Source: Methylobacterium sp. Leaf112
Lineage (GTDB): Bacteria > Pseudomonadota > Alphaproteobacteria > Rhizobiales > Beijerinckiaceae
Reading direction: 5' to 3'
Assembly: GCF_001423295.1 (NCBI RefSeq)
Contig: NZ_LMNG01000003.1
Location: 3,664-67,663, forward strand
DNA length: 64,000 nt
Below the pieces are notes generated by a model. It saw only the letters and a program-made list of their open reading frames with translations. It ran no database searches and was not told the origin of the DNA. This document shows positions 44,282 to 53,558 of this stretch, piece by piece (position 1 is the stretch's first letter; the number at the start of each line of letters is the position of its first letter). A program made the translations under genes and the position numbers.

Positions 44282-44950
44282 TCAGCGAACCACGATGACC
44301 TTCGCGCCGACCTTGGCGCGGGTGTAGAGGTCGGCCACGTCGTCGTTGGTCATGCGGATGCAGCCCGACGAGACGGCGGTGCCGATGGTTTCCGGCTCGT
44401 TGGAGCCGTGGATGCGGTAGATCGAATTGCCGAGATACATGGCGCGGGCGCCGAGGGGGTTCTCAAGGCCGCCCTTCATGAAGCGCGGCAGATCGGGACG
44501 GCGACGCAGCATCTCGGCCGGGGGACGCCAATCGGGCCATTCGCGCTTCATCGTGATGGTCTGAACGCCGCCCCAGGTGAAGCCGGGCCGGCCGACGCCG
44601 ACGCCGTAGCGCAGGGCTTGGCCGTCACCGAGCACGTAGTACAGGCGACGCTCGGCCGTGGAGACTACGATGGTGCCGGGGGCGTAATTGCCGGAATAAG
44701 CCACCTGCTCGCGCTGGATCGCCGACATCTGCGGCACGGCCGAGGCCATGGGGTCGGCCGGCGACAGCGATGCGTTGGAGGTCGGCACGGCGACGACGGC
44801 CACCGGCTCGGCCTGCGGGCGCACCCGCAGGACCAGGGCGTTGTCCAGGGGCTGGCGGGTTAGAGGGTCGATCTCGTAGGCGGCAGCGGGCGATGCCCAC
44901 GCGCCAAGCGCACAGGCGAGCCCGGTGAGGGCGGGGGCGAAACGGCGCAT
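44282..44950 (-). CDS. L,D-transpeptidase (YkuD domain), exported
   Basis: 222 residues from ATG 44950. The signal peptide is MRRFAPALTGLACALGAWASPAAA. The YkuD domain starts at TIVVSTAERRLYYVLGDGQALRYGVGVGR. The active site is IYRIHGSNEPETIGTAVSSGCIRM with His and Cys in the canonical HxGx14-17SxGCxRM pattern. It makes 3-3 cross-links in peptidoglycan or attaches protein to it, in the periplasm. Several such paralogs are usual in Hyphomicrobiales and are linked to polar growth. Confidence 0.92.
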   Translation of the reverse strand: MRRFAPALTGLACALGAWASPAAAYEIDPLTRQPLDNALVLRVRPQAEPVAVVAVPTSNASLSPADPMASAVPQMSAIQREQVAYSGNYAPGTIVVSTAERRLYYVLGDGQALRYGVGVGRPGFTWGGVQTITMKREWPDWRPPAEMLRRRPDLPRFMKGGLENPLGARAMYLGNSIYRIHGSNEPETIGTAVSSGCIRMTNDDVADLYTRAKVGAKVIVVR

Positions 44951-45149
44951 CGGGGCCTCTCGAGGGCAGTCGGAAATCACGGCGATCAGCTCGACGCACG
45001 GTACCGCGCGAAGAATGCCCAAGACGTAAACGCTGGGGTTTCAAAGCCAAGCTCTATCCGCGGTGCAGCATCGCTTGCCGCGACGTCGTGACTCCATGGC
45101 CACAGTGTGGCGCCTTGGCCGTAAGGTCCTTCGGTTTCAGGCCAAACCT

Positions 45150-46013
45150 TCAAGCATCGTCGAGACCGAGATCGATGATCGGCGCGCTGTGGGTGATCCA
45201 GCCGCAGGAGATCAGATCGACGCCAGACGCAGCCACCGCCCCGACGGTCTCGCGGGTGATCCGGCCCGAGGCCTCCGAAATGGCGCGCCCGTCGATCATC
45301 CGCACGGCCTCGCGCAGTTGATCCGGGTTCATGTTGTCGAGGAGCACGGCGTCGGCGCCGACGGAGAGGGCCTCTTCGAGTTGGGCCAGGGTGTCGACCT
45401 CGCACTCGATCTTGACGAGGTGGCCTGCATAGGCCCGCGCCCGGGTGATGGCCGGGACGATGCCGCCGGCCACCGCCACGTGGTTGTCCTTGATGAGCAC
45501 GGCGTCGTCGAGGCCGAAGCGGTGGTTCGAGCCGCCGCCGGCCCGGACCGCATGCTTCTCGAGGGCGCGGAGGCCCGGTGTGGTCTTGCGGGTGCAGACG
45601 ATGCTGGCCCTGCCGTGCGGCCGCGCCACCGTGACGAGGCCCGCCGTGGCCGTGGCGACACCCGAAAGACGGCACAGGAGATTGAGGGCCACCCGCTCGG
45701 CGGTGATGATCGCCCGCGCCGGGCCGGACAGGCGGATCACCACGTCGCCCGGCGCCACGGTGGCGCCGTCGCCGCGCACCACCGTCACCACCACGGCCGG
45801 ATCGATGAGGCCGAAGGCGAGGACGGCGGCGTCGATGCCGGAGATCACGCCGTCCTGGCGGGCGGCGATGACGGCGTTCATCGTTAAGGATGCCGGCACG
45901 ATGGCGTCGGTGGTGATGTCGCCGGCCCGGCCGAGATCCTCCAGCAGGGCTGCCCGCACGATGGGCTCGACCATGAGGCGGGGCAGGGGGACGAGGTGCA
46001 GATCGTCGGTCAT
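45150..46013 (-). CDS. nadC: Nicotinate-nucleotide diphosphorylase (carboxylating)
   Basis: 287 residues. It converts quinolinate and PRPP to nicotinate mononucleotide, the third step of de novo NAD synthesis. Blocks include ALLEDLGRAGDITTDAIVP, ALNLLCRLSGVATAT, CTRKTTPGLRALEKHAVRAGGGSNHRFGLDDAVLIKDNH (active-site Arg/Lys/His) and KIECEVDTLAQLEEAL. It lies 37 bp downstream of nadB on the same strand, the last gene of nadA-nadB-nadC. Confidence 0.95.
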   Translation of the reverse strand: MTDDLHLVPLPRLMVEPIVRAALLEDLGRAGDITTDAIVPASLTMNAVIAARQDGVISGIDAAVLAFGLIDPAVVVTVVRGDGATVAPGDVVIRLSGPARAIITAERVALNLLCRLSGVATATAGLVTVARPHGRASIVCTRKTTPGLRALEKHAVRAGGGSNHRFGLDDAVLIKDNHVAVAGGIVPAITRARAYAGHLVKIECEVDTLAQLEEALSVGADAVLLDNMNPDQLREAVRMIDGRAISEASGRITRETVGAVAASGVDLISCGWITHSAPIIDLGLDDA

Positions 46014-46050
46014 GGAAGCCCTCCCGGGCGTTTCGGGCAGTGGGCCGGAA

Positions 46051-47577
46051 TCAGGCGAAGGCGGGTGCGTCGACTGCCGAAGAGCTCAGGACTTCGGCCA
46101 AGGTCGTTTCGGTGTGCCGGACCGGAGCTTGATCGGGACAGTCGCTGCGCCAGTGCGCCCCCCGGCTCTCCCGACGCGACAGGGCCGATGTGGCGACCAC
46201 GAGCCCGACGAGGGCGGCGTCGCAGCCGGCCTCGGCTGCTGGCATCAGCCGACGGACCGCCTCCGCGAGGCCGTCCGCATCGCGCACGACGCCGACGCGT
46301 TGCTCCATGATGGCGCGGATCGTCGGCAGATCCGACGCCGGACGGGGCTGCTCCGGCACCGCCTGCGCGGCCCCCGGGACCGGAACGGCCTCGATGGCCT
46401 CGGCGATCCAGGGCGCGAACGCCATGGCTTCGAGAAGCGAATTGCTGGCGAGGCGGTTGGCGCCGTGCAGGCCCGTGGACGCGACCTCGCCGCAGGCGAA
46501 CAACCCCGGTACGGTGCTGGCGCCGCTGCCATCCACCCTCACGCCGCCCATGTGGTAGTGCGCCGCCGGCCGCACGGGGATCGCCTCGTGCTGCGGATCG
46601 ATGCCGGCCGTCGCGCACAAACCGGCGACCGTGGGAAACCGCGTGGCCATGCGAGCGCCCAAGGCGCCGCGGCAGTCGAGGAACACCTGCGTGCCCCGTG
46701 CTTGCGCCTGAAAGATCGCCCGGGCGACGACGTCCCGTGGCGCCAGATCCCCACCCGTGATGCCGGCCATGATCGGGGCACCCAGTCCGTTGACGAGCCG
46801 CGCGCCCTCGCCGCGCAGGGCTTCGGTGGCAAGCGGCATCGGATCGGCGCCGACCGCGATGGCGGTGGGGTGGAACTGAACGAACTCCATGTCGCGCAGG
46901 CTGGCACCGGCCCGGGCCGCCAGGGCAAGGCCGGCCCCGGTGGCGCCGCGCGGATTGGTCGTCGATGCGTAGAGTGCACCGATCCCGCCGGTGGCGAGCA
47001 CCACGGCGCGGGCCGCCAGACGCAGCCGCGTACCGCCGCGCTCGCACACAACGCCCGCGATCGCACCCTGACGGTCGTGCATCAGATGACGCGCCTGCGC
47101 CACGACCACGTCGATGGACGGCGTGGCGGACACGGCCCGTACCAGGGTCTCGAGGACGAGACGACCGGTCGAATCGCCGCCGGCTCGTACGATGCGACGG
47201 CGGGAATGGGCAGCCTCGAGCCCGAGCGCGAGGGCCCCGACGGTATCCCGGTCGAACGGGGCATTCAGGCCGACGAGCCATTCGATGAGGCCGGGGCCGG
47301 CCGCCGCGACGCGTTCGGCGACCTCCGGCTCGCTCAGGCCCGCGCCCGCCGCCAGGGTGTCGGCGGCGTGAAGGGCCGGTGCGTCGTCCTCACCCATGGC
47401 GGCGGCGATGCCGCCCTGCGCCCAGCCCGTGGCGGTGCCGAGCCCGAGGGGACTCGCCGTGACCAGTGTGACGGGACGCGGTGCGAGGCGAAGCGCCGTC
47501 GCGAGACCGGCGACGCCGGCTCCGATGACGATGACGCGGTCCGGCGTCGCGAAGGAGAAGGGTGCGTGCGCGTTCAT
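46051..47577 (-). CDS. nadB: L-aspartate oxidase
   Basis: 508 residues from ATG 47577, which overlaps the nadA stop (ATGA). This FAD enzyme oxidises aspartate to iminoaspartate. Motifs: [18 protein letters not shown] (FAD), [58 protein letters not shown] and [12 protein letters not shown]. The C-terminal helical domain of the succinate dehydrogenase family is shorter than in E. coli NadB but within range for alphaproteobacteria. Confidence 0.95.
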   Translation of the reverse strand: MNAHAPFSFATPDRVIVIGAGVAGLATALRLAPRPVTLVTASPLGLGTATGWAQGGIAAAMGEDDAPALHAADTLAAGAGLSEPEVAERVAAAGPGLIEWLVGLNAPFDRDTVGALALGLEAAHSRRRIVRAGGDSTGRLVLETLVRAVSATPSIDVVVAQARHLMHDRQGAIAGVVCERGGTRLRLAARAVVLATGGIGALYASTTNPRGATGAGLALAARAGASLRDMEFVQFHPTAIAVGADPMPLATEALRGEGARLVNGLGAPIMAGITGGDLAPRDVVARAIFQAQARGTQVFLDCRGALGARMATRFPTVAGLCATAGIDPQHEAIPVRPAAHYHMGGVRVDGSGASTVPGLFACGEVASTGLHGANRLASNSLLEAMAFAPWIAEAIEAVPVPGAAQAVPEQPRPASDLPTIRAIMEQRVGVVRDADGLAEAVRRLMPAAEAGCDAALVGLVVATSALSRRESRGAHWRSDCPDQAPVRHTETTLAEVLSSSAVDAPAFA

Positions 47578-48596
47578 CGCGGCCGCACCGCGAGCATGCG
47601 CTCCACCGCCAAGCGCGCCCGGTCGGCGAGTTCGGGTTCGACCGTGACCTCGTGAGTCAGGGTCTCGAGGGCGCGGCGGATGTTCTTCAGGCTCATGCGC
47701 TTCATGTGCGGGCACAGGTTGCACGGCTTGATGAACTCGATGTCCGGGTTGGCCGCCGCGATGTTGTCGCCCATCGAGCACTCGGTCACGAGCACCACCT
47801 GCCGGGGGCGCTTCTCGGTCACGAAGTTCATCATCATCGCCGTCGAGCCGGAGAAATCGGCTTCGGCCACCACGTCGGGCGGGCATTCGGGATGAGCGAT
47901 GACCGTGACGCCCGGATAGCTCTCGCGCACGGCGTGGATATCCGCCGGGGTGAAGAGTTCATGGACTTCGCAATGACCGGCCCAGGTGAGGATCTCCACC
48001 TCGGGCACCAGGGCCTGCACGTTCTGGGCGAGGAACTCGTCGGGAATCATCAGAACGCGGGGCGCGTTGAGGGACCGAACCACGTCGACGGCATTGCCGG
48101 ATGTGCAGCAGAGGTCGGATTCGGCCTTAACGGCCGCCGACGTGTTGACGTAGGTGACGATGGGAACGCCGGGATACTTTTCGCGCAGCCCCCGCACATC
48201 GGCGGCGGTGATCGAATCGGCGAGCGAGCAGCCGGCGGCCATGTCCGGAATGAGGACGGTCTTGCCCGGGTTGAGGAGCTTGGCGGTCTCGGCCATGAAA
48301 TGCACGCCGGCCAGCACGATCACGTCGGCATCCACCGTCACGGCCTCGCGAGCCAGCGCCAAACTGTCGCCGACGATGTCCGCCACCGTATGGAAGATTT
48401 CCGGCGCCTGATAGTTGTGGGCGAGGATGACGGCGTTGCGCGTCTTCTTCAGTTCCAGGATCGCCGCAACGTCATCGGCGAGCGCCGGCCATTCGATGGC
48501 GGGCACGTGCCGGGCGACCCGCGCGTAGATATCGGGCAGAGGCAGGCCGGCATAAACCGCGGGCGCCGGAGTGATCGGAAGACTGGTGGCCGCCAT
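47574..48596 (-). CDS. nadA: Quinolinate synthase
   Basis: 340 residues. It condenses iminoaspartate with dihydroxyacetone phosphate using a 4Fe-4S cluster. ATG at 48596 ([17 protein letters not shown]); the open frame further upstream crosses the operator and is not coding. Cluster cysteines are expected in [19 protein letters not shown] and [22 protein letters not shown] and [28 protein letters not shown] are family blocks. First gene of nadABC; a 17-bp palindrome is 17 bp before its start. Confidence 0.95.
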   Translation of the reverse strand: MAATSLPITPAPAVYAGLPLPDIYARVARHVPAIEWPALADDVAAILELKKTRNAVILAHNYQAPEIFHTVADIVGDSLALAREAVTVDADVIVLAGVHFMAETAKLLNPGKTVLIPDMAAGCSLADSITAADVRGLREKYPGVPIVTYVNTSAAVKAESDLCCTSGNAVDVVRSLNAPRVLMIPDEFLAQNVQALVPEVEILTWAGHCEVHELFTPADIHAVRESYPGVTVIAHPECPPDVVAEADFSGSTAMMMNFVTEKRPRQVVLVTECSMGDNIAAANPDIEFIKPCNLCPHMKRMSLKNIRRALETLTHEVTVEPELADRARLAVERMLAVRPR

Positions 48597-48612
48597 GGAT
48601 GCGTCCTCACTT

Positions 48613-48629
48613 ATGCTCAAAATGAGCAT
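48613..48629. promoter_or_regulatory. NadQ-type operator 1
   Basis: ATGCTCAAAATGAGCAT, a perfect 7-3-7 palindrome 17 bp before the nadA start. Location between the presumed regulator gene and its target supports repression at this site. Confidence 0.75.
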
Positions 48630-48671
48630 TGTGCCGACTAACGTAGGGGCCCCATTCGCACTTGTCTAGAT

Positions 48672-48688
48672 ATGCTGGACTTGAGCAT
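48672..48688. promoter_or_regulatory. NadQ-type operator 2
   Basis: ATGCTGGACTTGAGCAT, same length and same outer half-sites as operator 1 with two changes in the left arm; centre-to-centre distance 59 bp. Possibly allows cooperative binding or looping around the nadA promoter. Confidence 0.65.
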
Positions 48689-48728
48689 AACGTTTTTGCA
48701 GCGCACCCTCGATGGTGCGCCGCGGCTG

Positions 48729-49742
48729 TCAGGTGGGGCGTTTCGCCGGCCTGAGGCGGAAGCCCGGGGCAGGGCGTTCGAGGAGGACTTCGCGCCGGAA
48801 CCGAACGAGGCGGGCCGGCCTGCCGGTGGCACCGCTGGTGACCCCATCGGTCTCTTCGACCAGACCCTGCTGAGCGACGAGCCGGCGGAAGTTCTGCTTG
48901 TGCAGATTGGTCCCCGACAGAGCCTCCACCGTGCGCTGAAGCTGGAACAGCGTGAAGGTCGGCGGCATCAGCTCGAAGACAACGGGCCGATACTTGATCT
49001 TGCCACGCAGGCGCCCGATGGCGGTGGCAAGCACCCGGCGATGGTCGAACGCCATGGGTTGTCCGGTCACCGGGAGGTCGGCGGGGCTCGCGGCACCCGA
49101 CTGGCCTTGCGCCTCGGGAATCAGGCCGGCCTCGAACAGCAGTTCGTAGCGCTCCAGCACGCGCTCCTCGTTCCAGGTGCCGTCGCACAGGCCGAAGGTG
49201 AGGCTGAGGCGATCCTCGCGCCGGCGCTTCAGCTTCGGGTCGCCGGTCCCGCCGGCCCAGGCGAGGAGTTTCGGCTCGATCTCGGCCAGGGCCGCCGGCC
49301 GGCCCTCGCGAAAATCCTCCCAGGGCAGGTAGCGGTACCAGTTGCGCCACGAAGCCTCGGCGAGACCGCCGGGTCGAACCTCGCGAACCAGCGCGAGATA
49401 GGCCACCGACAGGGAATGCAGGCCCTGACTCTCGTCGCCCTGACGGTCGCGATCGCCGAAGGTGTAGAGCTGTTCGACGTAACCGAGGCGCTGATGGGTC
49501 TGGCGCTCGACCCACGCTCGCAGCCCACGTTCCAGGGTCGGGTGCTCGGGCACGAGGGGCCCGGCGGGCAGTCCGTCGGAACGGCCTGTCGCCTGCCCCT
49601 CGACCTGCACTGTCAGGGCCCGCGGCTCGCCGTCCGTCGCGGCGATGATGACGGCGACGAGCCCCACGGCGGACGGGTTGACGAGCGAGGCGTTGTCGCG
49701 CCCCTGCGAGTCCTTCACCGTCGTCACCTGGTCAGCCTCCAT
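48729..49742 (-). CDS. nadQ: NadQ-type transcriptional regulator of NAD biosynthesis (Nudix-like, COG4111 family)
   Basis: 337 residues from ATG 49742. The N-terminal half (SAVGLVAVIIAATDGEPRALTVQV onward) is a Nudix-like ligand-binding domain without an intact Nudix box, and the C-terminal part (PPTFTLFQLQRTVEALSGTNLHKQNFRRLVAQQGLVEET) is a winged helix with an NrtR-like ending. This is the layout of NadQ, a regulator of nadABC in alpha- and betaproteobacteria (family knowledge). It is adjacent to nadABC, with two palindromic operators in the 132-bp gap. It probably represses the operon when NAD or a precursor is abundant. Confidence 0.8.
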   Translation of the reverse strand: MEADQVTTVKDSQGRDNASLVNPSAVGLVAVIIAATDGEPRALTVQVEGQATGRSDGLPAGPLVPEHPTLERGLRAWVERQTHQRLGYVEQLYTFGDRDRQGDESQGLHSLSVAYLALVREVRPGGLAEASWRNWYRYLPWEDFREGRPAALAEIEPKLLAWAGGTGDPKLKRRREDRLSLTFGLCDGTWNEERVLERYELLFEAGLIPEAQGQSGAASPADLPVTGQPMAFDHRRVLATAIGRLRGKIKYRPVVFELMPPTFTLFQLQRTVEALSGTNLHKQNFRRLVAQQGLVEETDGVTSGATGRPARLVRFRREVLLERPAPGFRLRPAKRPT

Positions 49743-49752
49743 CTCGCACCGC

Positions 49753-49765
49753 GTGCATTTTGCAC
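49753..49765. promoter_or_regulatory. Palindrome upstream of nadQ
   Basis: GTGCA-TTT-TGCAC, perfect 5-3-5 dyad beginning 11 bp before the nadQ ATG. It could be an autoregulatory site; similarity to the nadA operators is only partial. Confidence 0.35.
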
Positions 49766-49831
49766 ATCGTGCCGCGTGCTCATGGCACATCGCGCCGCCG
49801 TGATGAACGGCCAAACGGCATGGCCTATGGG

Positions 49832-50398
49832 TCAGGCTTCCTCCCGCCGAGGCAAGGGCCGGGCCGGGTTTCCCACCACCGTATCCCCCTCGGCCACGTC
49901 CCGGGTCACCACGCTGCCGGCGCCGACGATCGCGTGATCGCCGACGGTCACCCCCGGCAGGATGAGAGCGCCGCCGCCGATCCAGACGTTGCGGCCGATC
50001 CGGATCGACCGCGCGAACTCCAAACCGGCCTCGCGGGAAGCGGCATCGCGGGGATGATCCGCCGTGAGGATCTGGACCCCGGGTCCGATCTGCGTGCGCG
50101 CGCCGATATGGACCGGGGCACAATCGAGGATCACACAGCCGAAGTTGAGAAAGACATGGTCCTCCAGAGTGATGTGAAGGCCGTAATCGCAGTGGAAGGG
50201 CGGCCGGATGACGGACTCGTCGCCGACGGCTGCGAAGCGCTCGCGCAGGAGCGCGCGCCGGTCGCCGGGCGACAGACCGAGGGCCGCGTTGTAGCGCACC
50301 ATCCAGGCCTTGCAGGCGCCGGCATCGGCCTGAATCTCGGGGTCGTCGGGATGATAGAGCTCGCCCGCGAGCATCTTCTGTTTCGGCGTACGGTCCAT
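49832..50398 (-). CDS. Sugar O-acetyltransferase (Maa/NodL/LacA type)
   Basis: 188 residues, ATG 50398. The N-terminal mannitol/maltose acetyltransferase cap (TPKQKMLAGELYHPDDPEIQADAGACKAW) precedes a left-handed beta-helix of hexapeptide repeats (VHIGARTQIGPGVQILTADHPRDA, IGRNVWIGGGALILPGVTVGDHAIVGAGSVVTRDV). The catalytic His is expected in TADHP. It transfers acetyl from acetyl-CoA to a sugar hydroxyl. Genome context gives no substrate. It diverges from thiE. Confidence 0.88.
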   Translation of the reverse strand: MDRTPKQKMLAGELYHPDDPEIQADAGACKAWMVRYNAALGLSPGDRRALLRERFAAVGDESVIRPPFHCDYGLHITLEDHVFLNFGCVILDCAPVHIGARTQIGPGVQILTADHPRDAASREAGLEFARSIRIGRNVWIGGGALILPGVTVGDHAIVGAGSVVTRDVAEGDTVVGNPARPLPRREEA

Positions 50399-50534
50399 GC
50401 GGATCCCCCAATTGTGTTCGCCCCACCAACGCCGCCCCACCGGTCAAGCTCCCGAGCTTCCACCTTCGCGGGCCCTTGCGGCATGGGAACCAGCCCGTAA
50501 GACGAATGGGACGGGGCTGACCGGGGAGAACGCT

Positions 50535-51245
50535 GTGATCGGACGGGACGACGCGCCGGGGCGCACGGTGCCGGTGGATCTGCGCCTCTACGGAATCCTC
50601 GACACGGGATTCTGCGGCACCGATGTCGGGCGGCTCGCGGCACTGGCGAGCGCGGCGGCGCGCGGCGGCTGCACCCTCCTCCAGTATCGCGAAAAAACCA
50701 TCGACGATGCCCGTGCCGCCCTGGCGCGCATCCGGGCGATCCACGAAGCCCTCGCGGGGAGCCATGTCCCGCTTCTCGTGAACGATCGCGTCGACCTCGC
50801 CCTCGCCGCGGGCGTCGAGGGCGTGCATCTCGGCCAGTCCGATCTCCATCCGGCCGATGCGCGCCGCCTCCTCGGGCGCTCGGCCATCGTCGGCCTGACC
50901 CTGAAGACCGGTGCGCAGGCCGACGAGCTCTACCGGCTGCCGGTGGATTACGCCTGCATCGGCGGTGTGTTCTCCACCGCGAGCAAGGACAACCCCGACC
51001 CGCCCGTCGGCCTCGATGGCCTCGGCCGCATCCTGTTCCGGGGCCGCCTCGCGCGGGGGCAGAACTTCCCCCTCGGGGCCATCGCGGGCATCGATTCGAG
51101 CAACGCGGCGGCCGTGATCGCGGCCGGAGCGGACGGAGTTGCGATCATCTCCGCCCTGTTCGCCGGGGATGATGTCGAGGCGCGGGCGCGCGACCTGCGC
51201 CACCGGGTCGATTCGGCCCTCGCCGCCCGCGCCGCGGTTCCGTAA
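50535..51245 (+). CDS. thiE: Thiamine phosphate synthase
   Basis: 236 residues from the GTG at 50535, behind GGGGAGAAC. It couples HMP-diphosphate and thiazole phosphate to thiamine phosphate. TIM-barrel motifs: TLLQYREKTIDDARAAL, LLVNDRVDLALAAGVEGVHLGQSDL and GGVFSTASKDNPDPPVGLDGL, plus PLGAIAGIDSSNAAAVIAAGADGVAIISAL. It lies 27 bp ahead of thiD, its functional partner. No TPP riboswitch is apparent in the short 136-bp leader. Confidence 0.92.
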   Translation: MIGRDDAPGRTVPVDLRLYGILDTGFCGTDVGRLAALASAAARGGCTLLQYREKTIDDARAALARIRAIHEALAGSHVPLLVNDRVDLALAAGVEGVHLGQSDLHPADARRLLGRSAIVGLTLKTGAQADELYRLPVDYACIGGVFSTASKDNPDPPVGLDGLGRILFRGRLARGQNFPLGAIAGIDSSNAAAVIAAGADGVAIISALFAGDDVEARARDLRHRVDSALAARAAVP

Positions 51246-51272
51246 GGTCGTCGCAGGACGCAAAGGCACGCC

Positions 51273-52079
51273 ATGACCCCCATCGCCGTCACCATAGCGG
51301 GCTCGGATTCGGGCGGGGGCGCCGGCATCCAGGCGGACCTGAAGACCTTCGCGGCCCTGCGCGTCTACGGCGCCAGCGTCGTCACCGCGCTGACAGCCCA
51401 GAACACAGAGGGAGTCCAGGGCATCCACGACGTACCGGCGGCCTTCGTCGCGGCGCAGATGGACAGCGTCTTCGGCGACCTCGCGGTGACGGGGGTGAAG
51501 ATCGGAATGCTGTCGCAGGTCGCGACCATCGAGGCCGTGGCGGCGGGTTTGCGCCGGCATGCCCGGGATATTCCCATCGTGCTGGATCCCGTGATGGTGG
51601 CGACGAGCGGCGACCGGCTCATCTCGGAGGACGCGGTGGAGGCCCTGCGCCACCTGCTCCTTCCGCTCGCCGATCTCGTCACCCCCAACCTGCCGGAAAC
51701 CGGAACGCTGATCGGCGCCGCAGCGCCGAGGAGCGAGAACGAAGCCGTGGCGCAAGCACGGCAACTCCTGGCGCTCGGAGCCCGGGCGGTTCTGGTGAAG
51801 GGCGGCCATGGGGAGGGCGACGAGAGCGTGGATCATCTGCTGTGCGCCGATGGAACGTTGCGCCGGTTCGCCGCTCCCCGGGTCGCCACCCGCAACACTC
51901 ACGGCACCGGCTGCACCCTGTCGGCGGCGGTGGCGGCAGGGCTTGCGCACAAGCGCCCCCTCGTCGAAGCGGTCAGGGACGCCAAATGCTACCTGACCGC
52001 CGCCCTCCAGGCGGCCGATACGATGCAGGTCGGGCGAGGACACGGACCGGTTCATCACTTCCACGCCCTGTGGACCTGA
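51273..52079 (+). CDS. thiD: Bifunctional hydroxymethylpyrimidine kinase/phosphomethylpyrimidine kinase
   Basis: 268 residues. It phosphorylates HMP and HMP-phosphate to the diphosphate used by ThiE. Motifs: AGSDSGGGAGIQADLKTFAALRVYGASVVTALTAQNTEGVQ, ITNLPE-like VTPNLPETG, ALGARAVLVKGGHGEG and the anion hole NTHGTGCTLSAAVAAGLA (GTGC, catalytic). Length is typical. It is in an operon with thiE, a common pairing in alphaproteobacteria. Confidence 0.94.
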   Translation: MTPIAVTIAGSDSGGGAGIQADLKTFAALRVYGASVVTALTAQNTEGVQGIHDVPAAFVAAQMDSVFGDLAVTGVKIGMLSQVATIEAVAAGLRRHARDIPIVLDPVMVATSGDRLISEDAVEALRHLLLPLADLVTPNLPETGTLIGAAAPRSENEAVAQARQLLALGARAVLVKGGHGEGDESVDHLLCADGTLRRFAAPRVATRNTHGTGCTLSAAVAAGLAHKRPLVEAVRDAKCYLTAALQAADTMQVGRGHGPVHHFHALWT

Positions 52080-52132
52080 GACCACTGCCCGCCTTGCGCG
52101 TGTCCGAATTTTGCGTTTGAAGTACCGCACGT

Positions 52133-52152
52133 TCGTTCGATGTACGGAACGA
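52133..52152. promoter_or_regulatory. Inverted repeat upstream of XRE-cupin gene
   Basis: TCGTTC-GATGTACG-GAACGA lies 21-40 bp before the preferred ATG and could be an autoregulatory operator. Confidence 0.3.
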
Positions 52153-52172
52153 TCCGGCGGGTTACAGGGACA

Positions 52173-52802
52173 ATGGACGATCAGGTGACGACCCCCGAGC
52201 GCGGGCGGCAGCGGGATATCCTGACGGGCGCCCAACTGCTTTCGGGTCAGCTCGGCAAGACGATCCAGCGCTTGCGCAAGGCCTACAACCTCTCGCTGTC
52301 CGAACTCGCGGAGCAATCGGGGGTCGCGAAGTCGATCATCTCCCAGATCGAGCGCAACGAGACCAACCCGACCCTGGCCACCATCTGGCGCTTGAGCCAG
52401 GCACTGGACGTGTCCATCGAGCGCGTGTTGGCGACCAGCGACGAAGAGCCGTTCATCGAGAAGACCTCGCGCGCCGACACGCCGATCCTCGTCTCGGACG
52501 ACGGCAAGGTGCGGCTCGCCATCGTCGGGTGGATCAAGACCGTCGAGTGGCTGCAATGGTACGAGGTGTCGGCCGATCCCGGCGGCATCCTCGATTCCGA
52601 TCCGCACCAGCGCGGCTCGGTCGAATCCCTCACGGTCACCACGGGGCAGCTCGAAGTCGAAGTCGCCGGCACGGTCCAGCGCGCCCGCGCGGGCGAGACC
52701 CTGCGCTATCGCTGCGACCGTCCGCACACGGTGCGCTGCATCGGTCCGGAGCCGGCCCGCGCCATCATGGTGGTGATCATGAAGGCGGCCGTGATGGAAT
52801 GA
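52173..52802 (+). CDS. XRE-family regulator with C-terminal cupin domain
   Basis: 209 residues from ATG 52173, behind CAGGGACA; an ATG at 52140 gives a longer form that would include part of the inverted repeat. The helix-turn-helix (about 28-82) reads LGKTIQRLRKAYNLSLSELAEQSGVAKSIISQIERNETNPTLATIWRLSQAL. The cupin part (about 120-205) has LTVTTGQLEVEVAGTVQRARAGETLRYRCDRPHTVRC. XRE-cupin regulators often control small-molecule catabolism or transport; the ligand is unknown. It is 93 bp after thiD, and could be independently transcribed. Confidence 0.88.
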   Translation: MDDQVTTPERGRQRDILTGAQLLSGQLGKTIQRLRKAYNLSLSELAEQSGVAKSIISQIERNETNPTLATIWRLSQALDVSIERVLATSDEEPFIEKTSRADTPILVSDDGKVRLAIVGWIKTVEWLQWYEVSADPGGILDSDPHQRGSVESLTVTTGQLEVEVAGTVQRARAGETLRYRCDRPHTVRCIGPEPARAIMVVIMKAAVME

Positions 52803-52870
52803 TCGTTTGGTGGACACACCGCTCTCGGGAATGAGCGCTACGTCCGCGAACGATCATCCGTCCGAAGGCC

Positions 52871-53455
52871 TCAGCGGCCGGAATTCACCCACACGACCAT
52901 TTCGCCGAGCACCCGCGCGAGCGCCGCGTCGAGCCCCACGGCGGCCGAGGCGACATCGACCTTCGCCACCGGGATGCGGGCCGTGAACACCCGAGCGGCA
53001 ACGACCTTTCCGGTGCCCTCGGCGATGATCTTGGCGGAGAGATCCACCACTGCCTCGCCCGAGCCCGCAGCGATGTCGAAGGCGCGGATCTCGGAGATGA
53101 GCTGGAAATCCGAGACGATCTTGTCGCCCGGCCGGCTCACGGACTTCAAGCGACCGGAATTTTCGAGGCTCTGGATCAGGCGCGTCTGGATCAGCCGCGG
53201 CAGCCGGTCGGCCCATTGGGCGCCGCCGAGGAAGGACAGGGCTCCGCCGGGCTCGCGCACGATGATGCGGTCGGCCTCGAACGGCTGGATACCGACGGGC
53301 TCGGCCACGGTGACGGAGCGCGCGGACGCGCTGACCCGACCCGAGGGCGGGAGCGCGGCGAGGTCGAAGGTGAGCGGCACGGCGCCGCCGCAGCCACCGA
53401 GGGCCACGGCGAGCAGGCTCACGCCGAGGGCGAGGGCCGGTGAAAAGTGGGTCAT
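52871..53455 (-). CDS. ABC-type transport auxiliary lipoprotein (PqiC/ABC_trans_aux family)
   Basis: 194 residues from ATG 53455. The lipobox LLAVALGGCGG has its acylated Cys at about residue 20. The mature domain carries VTVAEPVGIQPFEADRIIVREPGGALSFLGGAQWADRLPRLIQTRLIQSLENSG, typical of the auxiliary lipoproteins of MCE transporters (family knowledge). It should sit at the inner face of the outer membrane. It is the last gene of the minus-strand mlaE-mlaF-mlaD group and is 103 bp after mlaD. Confidence 0.88.
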   Translation of the reverse strand: MTHFSPALALGVSLLAVALGGCGGAVPLTFDLAALPPSGRVSASARSVTVAEPVGIQPFEADRIIVREPGGALSFLGGAQWADRLPRLIQTRLIQSLENSGRLKSVSRPGDKIVSDFQLISEIRAFDIAAGSGEAVVDLSAKIIAEGTGKVVAARVFTARIPVAKVDVASAAVGLDAALARVLGEMVVWVNSGR

Positions 53456-53558
53456 ACGCGATCCGGACTTCGCAGCGCGACAGGCTGCGAGGGACAAACT
53501 ACGGCAAAGCTCGTTTCGTGCCGTGCGCCGGGACACCCTCATCCCGGCAAAACAGCAT

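Noticed and set aside
44951-45149. tRNA gene in the gap between L,D-transpeptidase and nadC
   Set aside because: No cloverleaf or T-loop GTTCRANNC sequence could be traced.
50399-50534. TPP riboswitch before thiE
   Set aside because: The 136-bp gap lacks the conserved CTGAGA and ACCTGATCTGGATAATGCC-like core.
48729-52817. Single 1362-codon minus-strand open frame
   Set aside because: Only its 3' quarter (nadQ) is coding; the rest is antisense of thiE, thiD, the XRE gene and part of the acetyltransferase gap.
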